A stretch of 64,000 bases of DNA from positions 124,001 through 188,000 of the forward strand of contig JAXLYE010000002.1 in NCBI GenBank assembly GCA_046351595.1, read 5' to 3'. How positions within the stretch are numbered: the first letter of the stretch is position 1; every line of letters begins with the position of its first letter. A program made the translations under genes and the position numbers. This DNA comes from JAXLYE01 sp046351595. GTDB taxonomy: Bacteria > Myxococcota_A > Polyangia > Palsa-1104 > JAEUJZ01. The notes beneath the pieces were generated by a model. That model saw nothing but the letters and a program-made list of their open reading frames with translations, searched no databases and was not told where the DNA came from. Below, piece by piece: positions 1 to 8,339 of the stretch.

Positions 1-389
1 CGAGGCTGAGGGTGAGAAGCCGGACCTTCACTCTGGCGCAGAGTAGCCAGCCGGTCCAAAAGCACCAAATTTTTCTGCGCCCCGGCCGCGCTGCGGCTAG
101 CCCTCACGCCGACCCGCTCCGCCCCGCGCTGGGCCGGGCCCGCCCCGGGCGCCGGTGTCCGACGCGCCCGCCCCCACCGCGCCACGGTCCGACATGCCGT
201 CGGAGGTGCGGGTGCAAGGCCGCCACACCCTGCTCGCAAGGTCGCCCCACCGCCGCGGGGCCGGGGGGGCCGCGGCGCCGCGGTCGGGTGGCTCACGCTC
301 CCGGGCCGCGCCCCTGTTTCTGCGGACTTGGCTCGGGCGGACGCGCGCGCGCGGTCCCGAGCGGCGGCGCGCCGGCCCCCGGACGCGGC
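1..389. other. Gene-free left edge of the window
   Basis: This stretch is extremely GC-rich and open in several frames. No frame gives a protein I recognise; the translations are Arg/Pro/Ala-rich shadows typical of high-GC noncoding DNA. It lies upstream of the sigma-54-type promoter and may hold binding sites for an activator of that promoter, but I see no clear repeat that would mark one. Confidence 0.45.
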
Positions 390-404
390 TGGCACAAAGG
401 CTGC
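390..404 (+). promoter_or_regulatory. Putative sigma-54 (-24/-12) promoter of the small secreted peptide gene
   Basis: TGGCAC, a 5-base spacer, then CTGC. The invariant GG and GC are exactly 10 bases apart, as the sigma-54 holoenzyme requires. A T-rich run follows directly, unusual in this GC-rich DNA. The predicted transcription start would be about 12 bases after the GC element, leaving a leader of roughly 100 bases before the ATG at 515. Sigma-54 promoters need an enhancer-binding ATPase, and such regulators are abundant in myxobacteria. The call rests on the motif alone. Confidence 0.55.
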
Positions 405-514
405 TTTTGTTATTTTTGCTGCGTCACCGCCGGGCGGACCGCTGGTCCCGCTGGGTCCCGACCGCCCCGCGCCGCCGCAAGCGACCGACCGTCCCTTTCG
501 ACCAAGGAGAGACC

Positions 515-679
515 ATGAACAAGCTGCTGCTGGGTATCACCGCCGCGTTCGCCCTGTCCGTCGTTGCTCCGTCGATCAGCCTCGCCGAGGAGGGCAAGGA
601 CGAGAAGCCGGCCAAGGCCGAGAAGAAGGGCAAGAAGGCCAAGAAGGACGAGGCCGCCAAGAAGGACGAAGCCAAGTAA
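515..679 (+). CDS. Small secreted Lys/Glu-rich peptide (54 aa)
   Basis: The ATG has a strong ribosome binding site, AAGGAGA, ending four bases upstream. Residues 1-24 form a classic Sec signal peptide: Lys at position 3, a hydrophobic core, and a likely signal peptidase site after Ser-Leu-Ala. The mature part of about 30 residues is almost entirely Lys, Glu, Asp and Ala and must be disordered, highly charged and exported. A good rho-independent terminator follows, so the gene is a single transcription unit with its own sigma-54-type promoter. I recognise no family. It could be an envelope-binding polycation/polyanion, a matrix component or a signal precursor; these are guesses. Reality of the gene is supported by the RBS, signal peptide, promoter and terminator together. 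Confidence 0.75.
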   Translation: MNKLLLGITAAFALSVVAPSISLAEEGKDEKPAKAEKKGKKAKKDEAAKKDEAK

Positions 680-734
680 CCCGAGCAGCGGCGCGTTCAA
701 GGTCTCGGCCGCAAGGCCAGCGCGCCTGCAGAGA

Positions 735-779
735 GCCTCGGTCCCCGTCGGTGAACCCGACGCGGGGCCGGGGCTTTTT
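735..779 (+). terminator. Rho-independent terminator after the small peptide gene
   Basis: A long GC-rich hairpin: GCCTCGG (735-741) pairs with CCGGGGC (768-774, one G-U wobble), the stem continues through CCCCG/CGGGG and TCGG/CCGA, and the loop is at 752-756. TTTTT follows at 775-779. It lies 56 bases after the stop codon and matches the intrinsic terminator layout closely. Confidence 0.8.
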
Positions 780-828
780 CAATTTCTGGGGAGCGAAGGA
801 ACGCGCGGCCGCGGCGGCGGCCGTCGGC

Positions 829-851
829 GGGGCGGGGCGGGGCGGGGCGGG
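829..851 (+). repeat. (GGGGC)n tract, potential G-quadruplex
   Basis: Four runs of four G separated by single C, plus a fifth run of three G. This satisfies the strict G-quadruplex pattern on the plus strand. It starts just beyond the stop codon of the minus-strand thioredoxin-like gene, so the 3' end of that transcript is C-rich, while read-through from the plus-strand peptide gene would carry an RNA quadruplex. Confidence 0.6.
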
Positions 852-854
852 CGG

Positions 855-1475
855 CTACTCCAGCAGCGCCTCGATGCACTGCACGATCTCGCTCGTGTGC
901 CAGACGCGGCGCTCGCTGATCACGTAGTAGCGGACGTTGCCCTCGGGGTCGATGAGGAAGGACTCGGGGAACTTCTCGGTGCCGTAGCGCGCCGGCACCG
1001 CGCGCTCCTTGTCGAGCACCACCGTCATCTGCGTGCCCTCTGGGAAGTGCTGGCGGATGACGTCCCAGTTCTCGTCGACGCTGACGGCCAAAAGGGTGAA
1101 GGGCACGTTGCGCGCCTTCATCATCTCGGCCAGCCGCTTGAGCGACGGCTCCTCGACGGTGCAGGTCTCGCACCAGGTCGCCCAGAAGTTCAAGAGCACG
1201 ACGCGGCCGCGCAGGCTCGAGAGGCGCAGCGGCTGGCCGTCGTGGGTCTTGAGCTCGAAGTCGGGCGCCGGCTGCGGCAGCTTGCCGAGCACCGGGTTCG
1301 ACGGCGCCGGCTTGAGCACCTGGCACGGCGCCTCGCGGGTGCGGCGCACGCCCTCGCGGCCGCGCTCGATGGCGTCGGGCAGGCTGACGGCGAAGTGCAC
1401 GAGCAGCGCCGCCGTGCACAGCGCCGCGACGCCGTAAGCCAACAGCTTCATCTGGGGAGAGATCACCACCGGCAT
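855..1475 (-). CDS. Membrane-anchored TlpA/ResA-like thiol-disulfide oxidoreductase
   Basis: A 206-residue protein. One hydrophobic segment (about residues 11-31) would anchor it in the inner membrane with the thioredoxin fold outside. The redox motif WCETC is at 101-105, after the usual LLNFWAT strand, and a cis-Pro segment (FPESFLID) lies further on; this is the TlpA/ResA/CcmG pattern. Members reduce disulfides in apocytochrome c or other exported proteins. The start at 1475 is chosen because GGGAG lies 8 bases upstream; the internal ATG eight codons later has no RBS. The preceding glutaredoxin-like gene ends in TGA that directly abuts this ATG (TGAATG), so the two are translationally coupled and probably share a redox task. 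The substrate cannot be told from sequence. Confidence 0.85.
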   Translation of the reverse strand: MPVVISPQMKLLAYGVAALCTAALLVHFAVSLPDAIERGREGVRRTREAPCQVLKPAPSNPVLGKLPQPAPDFELKTHDGQPLRLSSLRGRVVLLNFWATWCETCTVEEPSLKRLAEMMKARNVPFTLLAVSVDENWDVIRQHFPEGTQMTVVLDKERAVPARYGTEKFPESFLIDPEGNVRYYVISERRVWHTSEIVQCIEALLE

Positions 1476-1877
1476 TCACACAGCTCCCGTTCGCCGCGGG
1501 CCCGCGGGGGACCCGGCGGCGTGTAGATCACTTGGTTCCTGCGCCGCGCGCCACAGGGCGCCCAGCCGCTCGCGCACCGCGCCCTCGTCGAGCCGCAGCT
1601 CCGAGATGCGCTCGTCGCCGACCCGCACCACCGGCACCAGCAGGCCGTAGCGCTCGCGCAGCGCGAAGTCGCTGTCGACGTCGGTCTCGTGCAGGCGCAG
1701 CGGCACCGCCTGCGCGATGCGCCCGAGCGCGGCCTTGGCCTCGTCGCACAGGTGGCAGCCGCGGCGCCCCAAAAGCTCGACTTCGAGCTTGCCGGGAGCG
1801 CGCCCGGGTGCCGTATGCATCGGGTCGTTGGCTGTCTCGGGGGCCGTCTCGGGGGCCGTCTCGGGGGCCGTCGCCAT
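1476..1877 (-). CDS. Glutaredoxin-like (DUF836-type) protein
   Basis: A 133-residue protein with a CHLC motif at residues 41-44, followed by the short helix and the VPVVRVGDERI cis-Pro segment of glutaredoxin-like DUF836 proteins. Residues 1-20 carry a triplicated ETAP motif encoded by a 12-bp tandem repeat, so the true start may be the Met at residue 20. The C-terminal tail past about residue 112 is not conserved in the family. No signal peptide is seen, so it should be cytoplasmic, perhaps passing electrons or acting as a thiol sensor alongside the membrane thioredoxin encoded immediately downstream. Confidence 0.7.
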   Translation of the reverse strand: MATAPETAPETAPETANDPMHTAPGRAPGKLEVELLGRRGCHLCDEAKAALGRIAQAVPLRLHETDVDSDFALRERYGLLVPVVRVGDERISELRLDEGAVRERLGALWRAAQEPSDLHAAGSPAGPRRTGAV

Positions 1878-1925
1878 GGGCTGAGCATATCAAAACCGCC
1901 GCGCCGGCGGGCCCGGCGGGCGCGG

Positions 1926-4733
1926 CTAAGGCAGGGTCACGACGCCGCGGTTGCCCGCCGCGTCCTCGACCGTCACCTCGATGCCGGCGCTCACATCGAG
2001 CGCGGTGTCGACGACGAGCGGCATGCCGGCGGCGGTCGCGCTCTTCATCTCGGTCTTGCCGTCCTTCTTGCTGCGCAGGGTCAGGCCGACCGGCCCCAGG
2101 ACCGCGGGCTCGCCGTCGCTCGCCGTCTCCAGGCGCAGCAGGCGGAAGCCGTCGCCGACCGGGTAGACCGGCGAGAGCTGCAGGCGGGCGCCGGTGCGCG
2201 AGCCCGTGACCGCGATGGCGCCGTCGGCGACCACCGTGAACGGCGCGCTCTGCAGCGTGTAGGCCTTGCCCGCGGCCGTGCCGCGCACGCTGAAGCGGTA
2301 GCGACCGAGCGGCGCCTCGAAGACGACGTCCAGGCCCTGCTTGTCCTTGCGGTCCCAGCCCACGGCCTGCCACTCCGCGGCCCACAGGTGCGCCTGCGCC
2401 TTGCCCGGCTCGGCGTCGAGCGGCTGCGGCGTATACGTCAGCAGGACGTCGCGGCCGCGGCCGCCCAGCGCCCGCCCCGAGCGCGTCTGCACCTCGACGA
2501 ACACGCCCGGCATCTCCTCGTGCTGCAGCGTCACAAGCGGCGTGTCCTCCTCGGGGTCGCCGCCGTAGAAGACGAAGGTGGCGCGGCCCGCGACGCGCGG
2601 CACCGTGGGGCTGGGCTGCGCCTGCAGCGGCGGGCTCTTGGTCGTGCGCACGAACAGCGTGGCCGGCAGCGCCGCCGGCACCGTGCCCGCCTTGTCGGTC
2701 TTGGCGATCGCCAGGTCGGCCGGCTTCTGCGGCAGAAACTTCAGCCGGTCGAAGCGCCCGCCCGCCTGCGGGCCGCCCGCGTCGCCCGCTGCCTCGGCGT
2801 CGTCGCGCTCGGGCGTCATCGCCAGCTTGGCCAGGTCGAGCGCCCGCTCCATCAGCCACTCGCCCTCCAGCGGCCCGAAGACGTTGATCGACGGCTCGTA
2901 GCCGCCGAGCAGCCAGTTCTCGACGTTGAGGATGTAGCCGATGTGCCCCTGCGCGTAGCCGACGACGAAGGTGCGCTCGGGCCCGGCCGGCGAGCGCGCG
3001 GCGAGCGCCTCGGCCAGCAGCGACACCGGCTCGCCCGGCATCGTCACCAAGAGCAGCGAGTCGGTCACCGGCGGCGCGTCGACCGGCATGCCGGGCGCGC
3101 CCTTGCGCTGCACAAGCGGCACCCCGGACAGCCGCAGCGCCGAGAGCGTGGTGCGCGTGATCTCGCACGTCGGCTGCTCGGGCTTGGGCACGCGCAGGAT
3201 GGTCGAGATGAACTCGGTGGCCGAGATGATCTCGGAGCACGAGCCGTACGGCTTGCCCTTGGCGCCGGGGATGCCCTCGCCCAGGCGCACGGTCTTGTCG
3301 CCGCACAGCGCCGCGCCCACCGGCACGTTGAACTGCGTGATCGGCGAGCGCGCCGTGCCGTCGGGGTTGAAGATGGCGGCCGGGCTGTTGTCGATCTCGC
3401 GGCCGGGCTCGTAGGGCGCGTAGCTCATGCCGCCGCGCACGGTCAGGTCGCGGCCGTTGCGCACGGTGCGCGTCACGATCTCCAGCGCCGCCTCCTTCGC
3501 CGTCGGGATCGCGGCGTACAGCGAGGTGATGCGCGGCGCCGCCAGGTGGCCGATGGACTCCATGCGCGCGAAGTTGGTGCACAGCGCCCGCTTGCCGTCG
3601 CACGCTCCGAGGCCGCCGCGGCCGCGCGGCGAGGCGTCACCGGCCGGCCCCTGCAGGTGCATCACCAGCACCTTCTTGTCGAACTTCTCCTCCAGCGCAA
3701 GCTCGACGTGGCCCGTCGCCTCGACCGAGACCAGCGGGTTGTCGCTGTCGCTGACCGTGCCGTGCATCGGGAAGCTGGTGAGCAGCGCCAGCGGCTCGGT
3801 CTTGTCGGCGGCGAGCGCGCGGTCCACGCGCAAGAGCAAGAGGCGCTGCTCCTTGTGCGGGCCGACGGGCTTGCCGTCCGGGCCCTTGACGCCGTCGTCC
3901 TCGCCGCGGCGGTCCGAGTAGATCTCGTCGGCGGCGTCCCACCTGTCCCAGATGCCGGCGCCGATGCGGGCCGGGCCGGCGTCCTTGATCGCCGCCTCCG
4001 AGGCCGTGACCAGCGACTTGAGCAGGCGCTGGTACTGCTCCTCCTGGAACAGGTCGAAGCCGAGCGACAGGTGGAAGGCGCCCTGGAACGTCCCGTAGCC
4101 GGCGTGGGTGTGGCTTGTGGCGACGATGACGCGGCCGCGCGCCGGCATGAGGCCCCGGCTCGACATCGCCTGCTCCAGGTCGTAGACCAGCCGGTCGAAC
4201 GAGACGCAGGTGTCGAGCTTGAGCAGCAGCACCGGCTCGTCGCCGGCCTTCAGGTACAGGGCCTTGACCTGCGGCCGCGTCTGCAGCCCCGCCGACGGCA
4301 CGAACGCCTTGGCGTGCGGGCTCTTGCGGGTGTCCGGGGCCTCGCCGCCGAGCAGCGTCATGCGCGAGGTGTAGCCGCCGAGCGGCGTGCCGACCGGCAG
4401 ATCGAGCGCCGCCTCGCCGACGCCGGCCAGCACCGGCCCGGCCGCGATCTTCTGGCCGACGCCGCTCGGCACGGGCGCCGCCTCGTACTCGCAGCGCGCC
4501 GCCTGCGTCCCCAGGTCCGGCGCGCCCGCAGCCAGGTCCTGTGCGTCGCCCCCGCCATCGGGCACCGCGTCCGGCAGCGTGGTGCACCCGGCGCCGCCGA
4601 GCAGCAGCCCGCAGCACAGCGGCACGAGCCCGCGCCGCAGCGTCGCGGTCAGCGTCGCGGTCGGCGTCCCGCGCAGGGTCCGGCCGGTCGACCCGGGCCG
4701 GGCAGGGTTTTTCGGTTGAGCAGTGCGTCGCAT
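1926..4733 (-). CDS. Neutral ceramidase-like lipoprotein
   Basis: A 935-residue protein. A long basic N-region precedes a lipobox LGGAGC (Cys50), so it should be a lipoprotein exported by Sec or Tat. Residues ~98-620 resemble the N-terminal domain of neutral/alkaline non-lysosomal ceramidases: AGVGEAALDLP near 103, SHTHAGYG at 207-214, FPMHGT at 321-326, and QGPAGDASP at 361-369, which parallels the QGDVSP segment holding the nucleophilic Ser. The His residues in these motifs are candidate zinc ligands. The last ~300 residues look like beta-rich accessory domains that I do not recognise. Known members hydrolyse ceramide to sphingosine and fatty acid; here the substrate could differ, because similarity outside the motifs is low. 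GAAAGGGG lies 7 bases before the ATG. It is a single gene, divergent from the next lipoprotein gene. Confidence 0.65.
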   Translation of the reverse strand: MRRTAQPKNPARPGSTGRTLRGTPTATLTATLRRGLVPLCCGLLLGGAGCTTLPDAVPDGGGDAQDLAAGAPDLGTQAARCEYEAAPVPSGVGQKIAAGPVLAGVGEAALDLPVGTPLGGYTSRMTLLGGEAPDTRKSPHAKAFVPSAGLQTRPQVKALYLKAGDEPVLLLKLDTCVSFDRLVYDLEQAMSSRGLMPARGRVIVATSHTHAGYGTFQGAFHLSLGFDLFQEEQYQRLLKSLVTASEAAIKDAGPARIGAGIWDRWDAADEIYSDRRGEDDGVKGPDGKPVGPHKEQRLLLLRVDRALAADKTEPLALLTSFPMHGTVSDSDNPLVSVEATGHVELALEEKFDKKVLVMHLQGPAGDASPRGRGGLGACDGKRALCTNFARMESIGHLAAPRITSLYAAIPTAKEAALEIVTRTVRNGRDLTVRGGMSYAPYEPGREIDNSPAAIFNPDGTARSPITQFNVPVGAALCGDKTVRLGEGIPGAKGKPYGSCSEIISATEFISTILRVPKPEQPTCEITRTTLSALRLSGVPLVQRKGAPGMPVDAPPVTDSLLLVTMPGEPVSLLAEALAARSPAGPERTFVVGYAQGHIGYILNVENWLLGGYEPSINVFGPLEGEWLMERALDLAKLAMTPERDDAEAAGDAGGPQAGGRFDRLKFLPQKPADLAIAKTDKAGTVPAALPATLFVRTTKSPPLQAQPSPTVPRVAGRATFVFYGGDPEEDTPLVTLQHEEMPGVFVEVQTRSGRALGGRGRDVLLTYTPQPLDAEPGKAQAHLWAAEWQAVGWDRKDKQGLDVVFEAPLGRYRFSVRGTAAGKAYTLQSAPFTVVADGAIAVTGSRTGARLQLSPVYPVGDGFRLLRLETASDGEPAVLGPVGLTLRSKKDGKTEMKSATAAGMPLVVDTALDVSAGIEVTVEDAAGNRGVVTLP

Positions 4734-4877
4734 AAAGACCCCTTTCGGGCGCGCATCCTAGCGCGAGCCATGGCGCCCCGGTCAAAGCCGCGGTGTCGAC
4801 GCGGCGGCCGGCGGCCCTGCACTCTGCTTCGCAGCCGCGCGGCCGGGGCCTTATCATCCGTCTCGGATGGCGCGACG

Positions 4878-6671
4878 ATGGCGGACGGATTGAGCGAGCA
4901 GATCCCGCGGGCGCGGGCGCGGCGGGCGGCGCTGCTCGGGCTGCTGGGCGGGCTCTGGGCCTCGGGCTGCAGCCCGACGGTCGACCACAGCCTGGCGGTG
5001 ACCGTGCCGCTTTCCTACCGCGACGGCATCCTGTTCGCGGCCGGCTCGATCCAGCCGACGCTGAACGAGGCGTGCGGCGAGGCGCCCGTGGCCGACCCGC
5101 CGCAGGGCTCGGGCGCGCCGAAGATCCTCATCGACACCGCCACGCCGATCACCTCGTTCACGACGCCGATGGGCGGCGACGAGGAGCGGCCGCAGCCCTT
5201 CGTCCACGGCCAGATCGCGCTCACCAGCGCCGAGGCCGCGGGCAGCCCCACGCGCTTCCTGTTGTGCGACGTGCCGGTGGTGCGCACCGGCGTGCCGGTC
5301 TCGGGCTACAGCCTGAGCTTCGCCGGCAAGGACAGCGGCGCGCTGGGCGGCGTGCTCGGCGGCGACCTCTTGCTGCGCTACGCCCTGGGCCTGCGCTTCC
5401 TCGACGCCGCGGCCGGGGGCGGGGCCGAGCTGACGCTGGGCCGCAGCGACATCGCCACCAGCTGCCAGGTCGACGACGCGGTGCTGCCCTTCAAGCTGCT
5501 CGGCGGCGAGCTGGCGGTGCGCGTCAGCGACACGGTGCTGACCTACCCGGCCTCGCGCGTGACGGTCGGCGCCTGCGTCGAGCCGCTGGCCGATCCGCTG
5601 GCCAGCGCGCAGGCGAGCCCGATGGCGCAGCGCACCGCGTGCCTGACCCCGGACCAGACGGCCTACGACGCGGCGCAGAAGGACCTCGCGGCCCGGCTCG
5701 ACGCGCTGGCCCAGATGCCGGGGTCCGACGCCGAGCGCGAGCGCCTGGTCGGCTGGCAGGCCGCCCTCGCCACCATCCGGCCGGGCGGCAGCTGCGACGT
5801 CACCGGCCTGCCGGTCCAGGCCGCGGCCATCGGCGACCTCGTCGACCACTACGGCCTGCGCGCCGCGCCCTACCGCGCCAGCGGCGTCGACATGCGCCTG
5901 ATCCTGTCTACGGCGGTGCCGGGCCTGATCCTGTCGCGGACCGCGTGCCGCAACCTGACCAACAGCGCCAGCCGCTGCGGCGACTGCCCGGGCCAGGAGG
6001 TCGAGCTGGCGCTGCCCGGCCTCAACTCCGCGGCCGGCGAGAAGCCCGCGAGCCGCGAGCGCGCCTGCCGCGTGCCGCTCGGTGACCAGGAGCACGCGGC
6101 GCTGGTGCTGGTGGCGCGGCAGCGGCACCTCTCGCCGTGCGACGAGCTGGCGCGCAGCCGCCGGCAGCGCTACGCCCTGCCGCAGCTGGAGGGCCGCCGC
6201 ACCCCCGAGAGCGACTGCCGGGCCGACGCCTGCCTGGACAACAAGCTGCGCGACCCGCTGCAGGCGGCGCAGCGCTGCGGCTACACCGGCCCCGACCCCG
6301 AGCTGGCCTGCGACGACCACCGCTCCGCCGTCGCGGCCTTCGTCGAGCTCGGCGGCCCGAGCGAGCAGGGCCAGATCGATACGCTGGACGCGCTGGTGGT
6401 GCCCGACTCGTCGCCGCTTCTGCAGTCGGTCAACGCCGACATCCGCAACACCGCGTCGCAGGTCGACGGCGTGCTCGGCGTGGCGGTGCTGTCGCGGCTG
6501 ACCACGACCGTCGACTACCCGCAGAACCGGCTGGTGCTGTCGTGCCGCTGCGAGGCCGGGCACACCTGCCGCACCTACCGCGGCGTCACCTACCGCGCCG
6601 CGGACCTGTGCTCCGTCGCCGACAGCCTGATCATCCCGCCGGCCTACGCGCGCAGCGCCTGCCGCCTGTAG
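4878..6671 (+). CDS. Cys-rich lipoprotein with retropepsin/pepsin-like halves
   Basis: A 597-residue protein with a lipoprotein signal ending in a WASGC lipobox near residue 31. Two segments resemble the two halves of an aspartic protease fold. An early LIDTATPITSF motif looks like a degraded Asp-Thr-Gly active-site loop. Near the C-terminus an Asp-Ser segment is followed by DGVLGVAVLSRL and DYPQNRLVL, the strand pattern ending retropepsin-like domains. The middle and end contain many Cys. The canonical DTG/DSG is not intact in either half, so catalysis is doubtful. The ATG is the first good start after the upstream palindromic GC region, and the RBS is weak. It is divergent from the ceramidase-like gene with about 140 bases between. 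Confidence 0.6.
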   Translation: MADGLSEQIPRARARRAALLGLLGGLWASGCSPTVDHSLAVTVPLSYRDGILFAAGSIQPTLNEACGEAPVADPPQGSGAPKILIDTATPITSFTTPMGGDEERPQPFVHGQIALTSAEAAGSPTRFLLCDVPVVRTGVPVSGYSLSFAGKDSGALGGVLGGDLLLRYALGLRFLDAAAGGGAELTLGRSDIATSCQVDDAVLPFKLLGGELAVRVSDTVLTYPASRVTVGACVEPLADPLASAQASPMAQRTACLTPDQTAYDAAQKDLAARLDALAQMPGSDAERERLVGWQAALATIRPGGSCDVTGLPVQAAAIGDLVDHYGLRAAPYRASGVDMRLILSTAVPGLILSRTACRNLTNSASRCGDCPGQEVELALPGLNSAAGEKPASRERACRVPLGDQEHAALVLVARQRHLSPCDELARSRRQRYALPQLEGRRTPESDCRADACLDNKLRDPLQAAQRCGYTGPDPELACDDHRSAVAAFVELGGPSEQGQIDTLDALVVPDSSPLLQSVNADIRNTASQVDGVLGVAVLSRLTTTVDYPQNRLVLSCRCEAGHTCRTYRGVTYRAADLCSVADSLIIPPAYARSACRL

Positions 6672-6818
6672 GCGCGGGCCGGTCCCCAAAAGGCCCGCGC
6701 GGACCGACGGGCCGGCCGGGGCCGATTGCTGCGCCCGGGCAGCCTGGGGTCGCGCCCTAGGGCGAACGTTTCCTGCCCCGCGGCTGGCCGCGGCCCGCTC
6801 GGCTCGTAGAGTTCAAGC

Positions 6819-8318
6819 ATGGGCCAGGAAATTGAGCAGGCGTGCTTCTCCGAAGCGGACTACCAGGTGTTCCGCGAGCAGCTAAAGAGCGACCTCTTGG
6901 CGCTCGAGGTCGTGCTGTCGCGGCCCGGCTTCGGCGCCGGCGAGACCACCATCGGCATCGAGCTCGAGCTGAACCTGATCGATGCCGAGGCCCAGCCGCT
7001 GCCGCGCAACGCCGAGATCCTCAAGGACCTGCGCGACCCGCGCGTGAAGCTCGAGCTGGACCGCTTCAACCTCGAGATCAACGGCAGCCCGCTGCCCCTG
7101 CGCGGCAAGCCGTTCACGGCGCTGGGGGCCGAGACCGCCGAGACGCTGGCCGGGGTCCGGAAGGGCGCCGCGGCGCACGGCGGCCGGGTCGTGATGGTCG
7201 GCATCCTGCCGACGCTGCGCACCGAGCACCTGCACCCCGAGGCGCTGACCGACACGGCCCGCTACCGCGCGCTGTCGGACGGGCTGCGGCGCCTGCGCCA
7301 GGGCCCGCTGCGCGTGCGCATCGACGGCGAGGACCCGCTCGAGCTCGAGTGGGACGACGCGACGTTCGAGGGCGCCAACACCTCGCTGCAGGTCCACCTG
7401 CGGGTGCCGGCCGCCGAGTTCGCGGACATGTACAACGCCGCGCAGCTGGCGGCGGCGCCGGTGCTGGCGTGCGCCGGCAACTCGCCGCTGTTCCTGTCGC
7501 ACCGGCTGTGGAGCGAGACGCGCATCGCGCTGTTCCGCCAGGCCACCGAGGACCGCGACGGCCTGCCCGGCAGCGAGTGGCGGCCGGCGCGGGTCTCGTT
7601 CGGCAACGGCTGGGTGCGGCGCAGCGCGCACGAGCTGTTCGCCGAGAGCGTGACGCTGCACGCGCCGCTCCTGCCGGTGCCCGGGCGCGAGCCCGATCCG
7701 GTCGCTGTAGCGCGCGCAGGCAGGGTGCCGCAGCTCTCGGCGCTGCGGCTGCACCACGGCACGGTGTGGCGCTGGAACCGCGCGGTCTACGATCCGGCGG
7801 GAGGCGGCCACCTGCGCATCGAGCTGCGCTCGCTGCCGGCGGGCCCGACGCTGCTCGACATGCAGGCCAACGCCGCGCTGGCGCTCGGGCTGACGCTCGG
7901 GCTGCGGCCGGGCATCGAGTCGCGGCTCTCGGGGATGACGTTCGCGCAGGCGCGGCGCAACTTCTACGCGGCGGCGCGCTACGGCCTGGACGCCGAGCTC
8001 CTGTGGCCGTGCGCGCCCGGGGAGCTGTCCGCGCCGTCGCCGCGCCCGCGGCGGGCGGCGGAGCTTATCACCGAGCTGCTGCCGCTGGCCCGCGACGGGC
8101 TGCTCGCGGCGGGCGTCGACGCCTGCGAGACCGACGCGCTGCTCGAGGTGATCGCGGCGCGGGTCGCGAGCCGCCAGACCGGCGCCCGCTGGCAGCAGCA
8201 CGCGCTGACGGTACTGGAGCGTGACCAGCCGCGGCGCGAGGCCCTGTCGGCGATGCTCGAGGGCTACCTGCGCTGCGCCGACACCGGCGAACCCGTCCAC
8301 CTGTGGCCGCTGCCTTGA
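6819..8318 (+). CDS. GCS2-family glutamate-cysteine ligase-like carboxylate-amine ligase
   Basis: A 499-residue protein. The N-terminal IGIELELNLID motif and following segments match the ATP-grasp-like GCS2 fold (glutamate-cysteine ligase type 2, YbdK relatives), in which the acidic residues bind Mg-ATP. Length is somewhat above the 370-450 residues usual for YbdK. The family forms an amide between a carboxylate (often gamma-glutamate) and an amine, so the likely product is gamma-glutamylcysteine or a related compound. No glutathione synthetase lies next to it, so a role in glutathione synthesis is only possible, not shown. Flanks on both sides are intergenic, suggesting a monocistronic unit. 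Confidence 0.75.
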   Translation: MGQEIEQACFSEADYQVFREQLKSDLLALEVVLSRPGFGAGETTIGIELELNLIDAEAQPLPRNAEILKDLRDPRVKLELDRFNLEINGSPLPLRGKPFTALGAETAETLAGVRKGAAAHGGRVVMVGILPTLRTEHLHPEALTDTARYRALSDGLRRLRQGPLRVRIDGEDPLELEWDDATFEGANTSLQVHLRVPAAEFADMYNAAQLAAAPVLACAGNSPLFLSHRLWSETRIALFRQATEDRDGLPGSEWRPARVSFGNGWVRRSAHELFAESVTLHAPLLPVPGREPDPVAVARAGRVPQLSALRLHHGTVWRWNRAVYDPAGGGHLRIELRSLPAGPTLLDMQANAALALGLTLGLRPGIESRLSGMTFAQARRNFYAAARYGLDAELLWPCAPGELSAPSPRPRRAAELITELLPLARDGLLAAGVDACETDALLEVIAARVASRQTGARWQQHALTVLERDQPRREALSAMLEGYLRCADTGEPVHLWPLP

Positions 8319-8339
8319 ACGGCGCCTAGGGCGAGGGTG

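Noticed and set aside
1689..6671. A very long open frame on the plus strand crossing the ceramidase-like gene
   Set aside because: Its first 3 kb are the antisense of a real minus-strand gene with clear motifs, and the composition is Arg/Ala/Leu shadow. Only the part from 4878 on is a gene.
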